Shown piece by piece: positions 6,584 through 6,638 of a stretch of 6,638 nucleotides of DNA. The stretch is from Planctomycetota bacterium (GTDB lineage Bacteria; Planctomycetota; Planctomycetia; Planctomycetales; Planctomycetaceae): contig JAQBZS010000415.1 in the NCBI GenBank assembly GCA_027622115.1, forward strand, positions 1-6,638, written 5' to 3'. A program made the position numbers and the translations under genes. The number at the start of each line of letters is the position of its first letter. Positions within the stretch are counted from its first letter, which is position 1. The notes under the pieces were generated by a model. That model ran no database searches, was not told where the DNA came from, and saw nothing but the letters and a program-made list of their open reading frames with translations.

Positions 6584-6638
6584 ATAGGGGTAGGAACGGT
6601 CGATTGGTTTCGACCGCCCCTCCCTCCGAACCGTACGT
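6584..6638 (-). mobile_element. 3' end of a group II intron (half of domain V, domain VI)
   Basis: Read on the minus strand, the window edge begins ACGTACGGTTC (6638-6628), the 3' half of the conserved domain V hairpin. A complete domain VI of 44 nt follows: a G-rich 5' arm, a perfect CGGTCG/CGACCG stem (6611-6616 with 6597-6602) around an 8-nt loop, and the 3' arm TTCCTACCCCTAT. The A opposite 6591 is unpaired and is the 8th base from the 3' end, the position of the lariat branch point. The intron ends in the typical AT at 6585-6584. The rest of the intron, including any reverse-transcriptase gene, lies beyond the window. The element is inserted antisense to the thioredoxin-like gene. Confidence 0.85.

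Noticed and set aside
1..6638. CRISPR array, tRNA or rRNA genes
   Set aside because: No regularly spaced direct repeats and no tRNA or rRNA signature sequences were seen on either strand.

Overview
The window looks like a planctomycete-type bacterium (Planctomycetota). This is inferred from the overall look of the Mur proteins (for example the N-terminal 'SGDSRVFLTARIALAS' block of MraY), weak or absent Shine-Dalgarno sequences in the mur genes, and secreted proteins of a style common in that phylum. No database was searched, so the assignment is moderate. The MurE sequence carries the DNPR motif of meso-diaminopimelate-adding enzymes, so the peptidoglycan is probably of the mDAP type.

Minus strand, positions 5015 down to 411: a peptidoglycan-precursor segment of the dcw cluster in the order murE, murF, a small unrecognised lipoprotein gene, mraY. 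MurE adds mDAP to UDP-MurNAc-dipeptide, MurF adds D-Ala-D-Ala, and MraY transfers the phospho-MurNAc-pentapeptide to undecaprenyl phosphate at the membrane. murE and murF are 11 nt apart. Between murF and the lipoprotein gene lie about 260 nt of apparent non-coding DNA with a perfect 12-bp hairpin. After mraY, about 410 nt hold no recognisable gene but contain a long hairpin whose G-U pairs favour minus-strand RNA, so the mur transcription unit probably ends there.

Positions 5016-5446 form a divergent intergenic region. From 5447 on the plus strand runs an exported thioredoxin-like protein. Its frame has a single in-frame TGA (5693-5695) directly after a Cys codon and then stays open for a further 296 codons with clearly protein-like sequence. 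A 6-bp hairpin with a GGG loop lies 19 nt after the TGA, the placement expected of a bacterial SECIS element. The best reading is a candidate selenoprotein with a vicinal Cys-Sec pair, and the competing reading is a nonsense mutation.

The last 55 bases (6584-6638) are the 3' end of a group II intron on the minus strand: the 3' half of domain V and a complete domain VI with its bulged A. It interrupts the thioredoxin-like gene in antisense orientation after codon 379. The window ends inside domain V.
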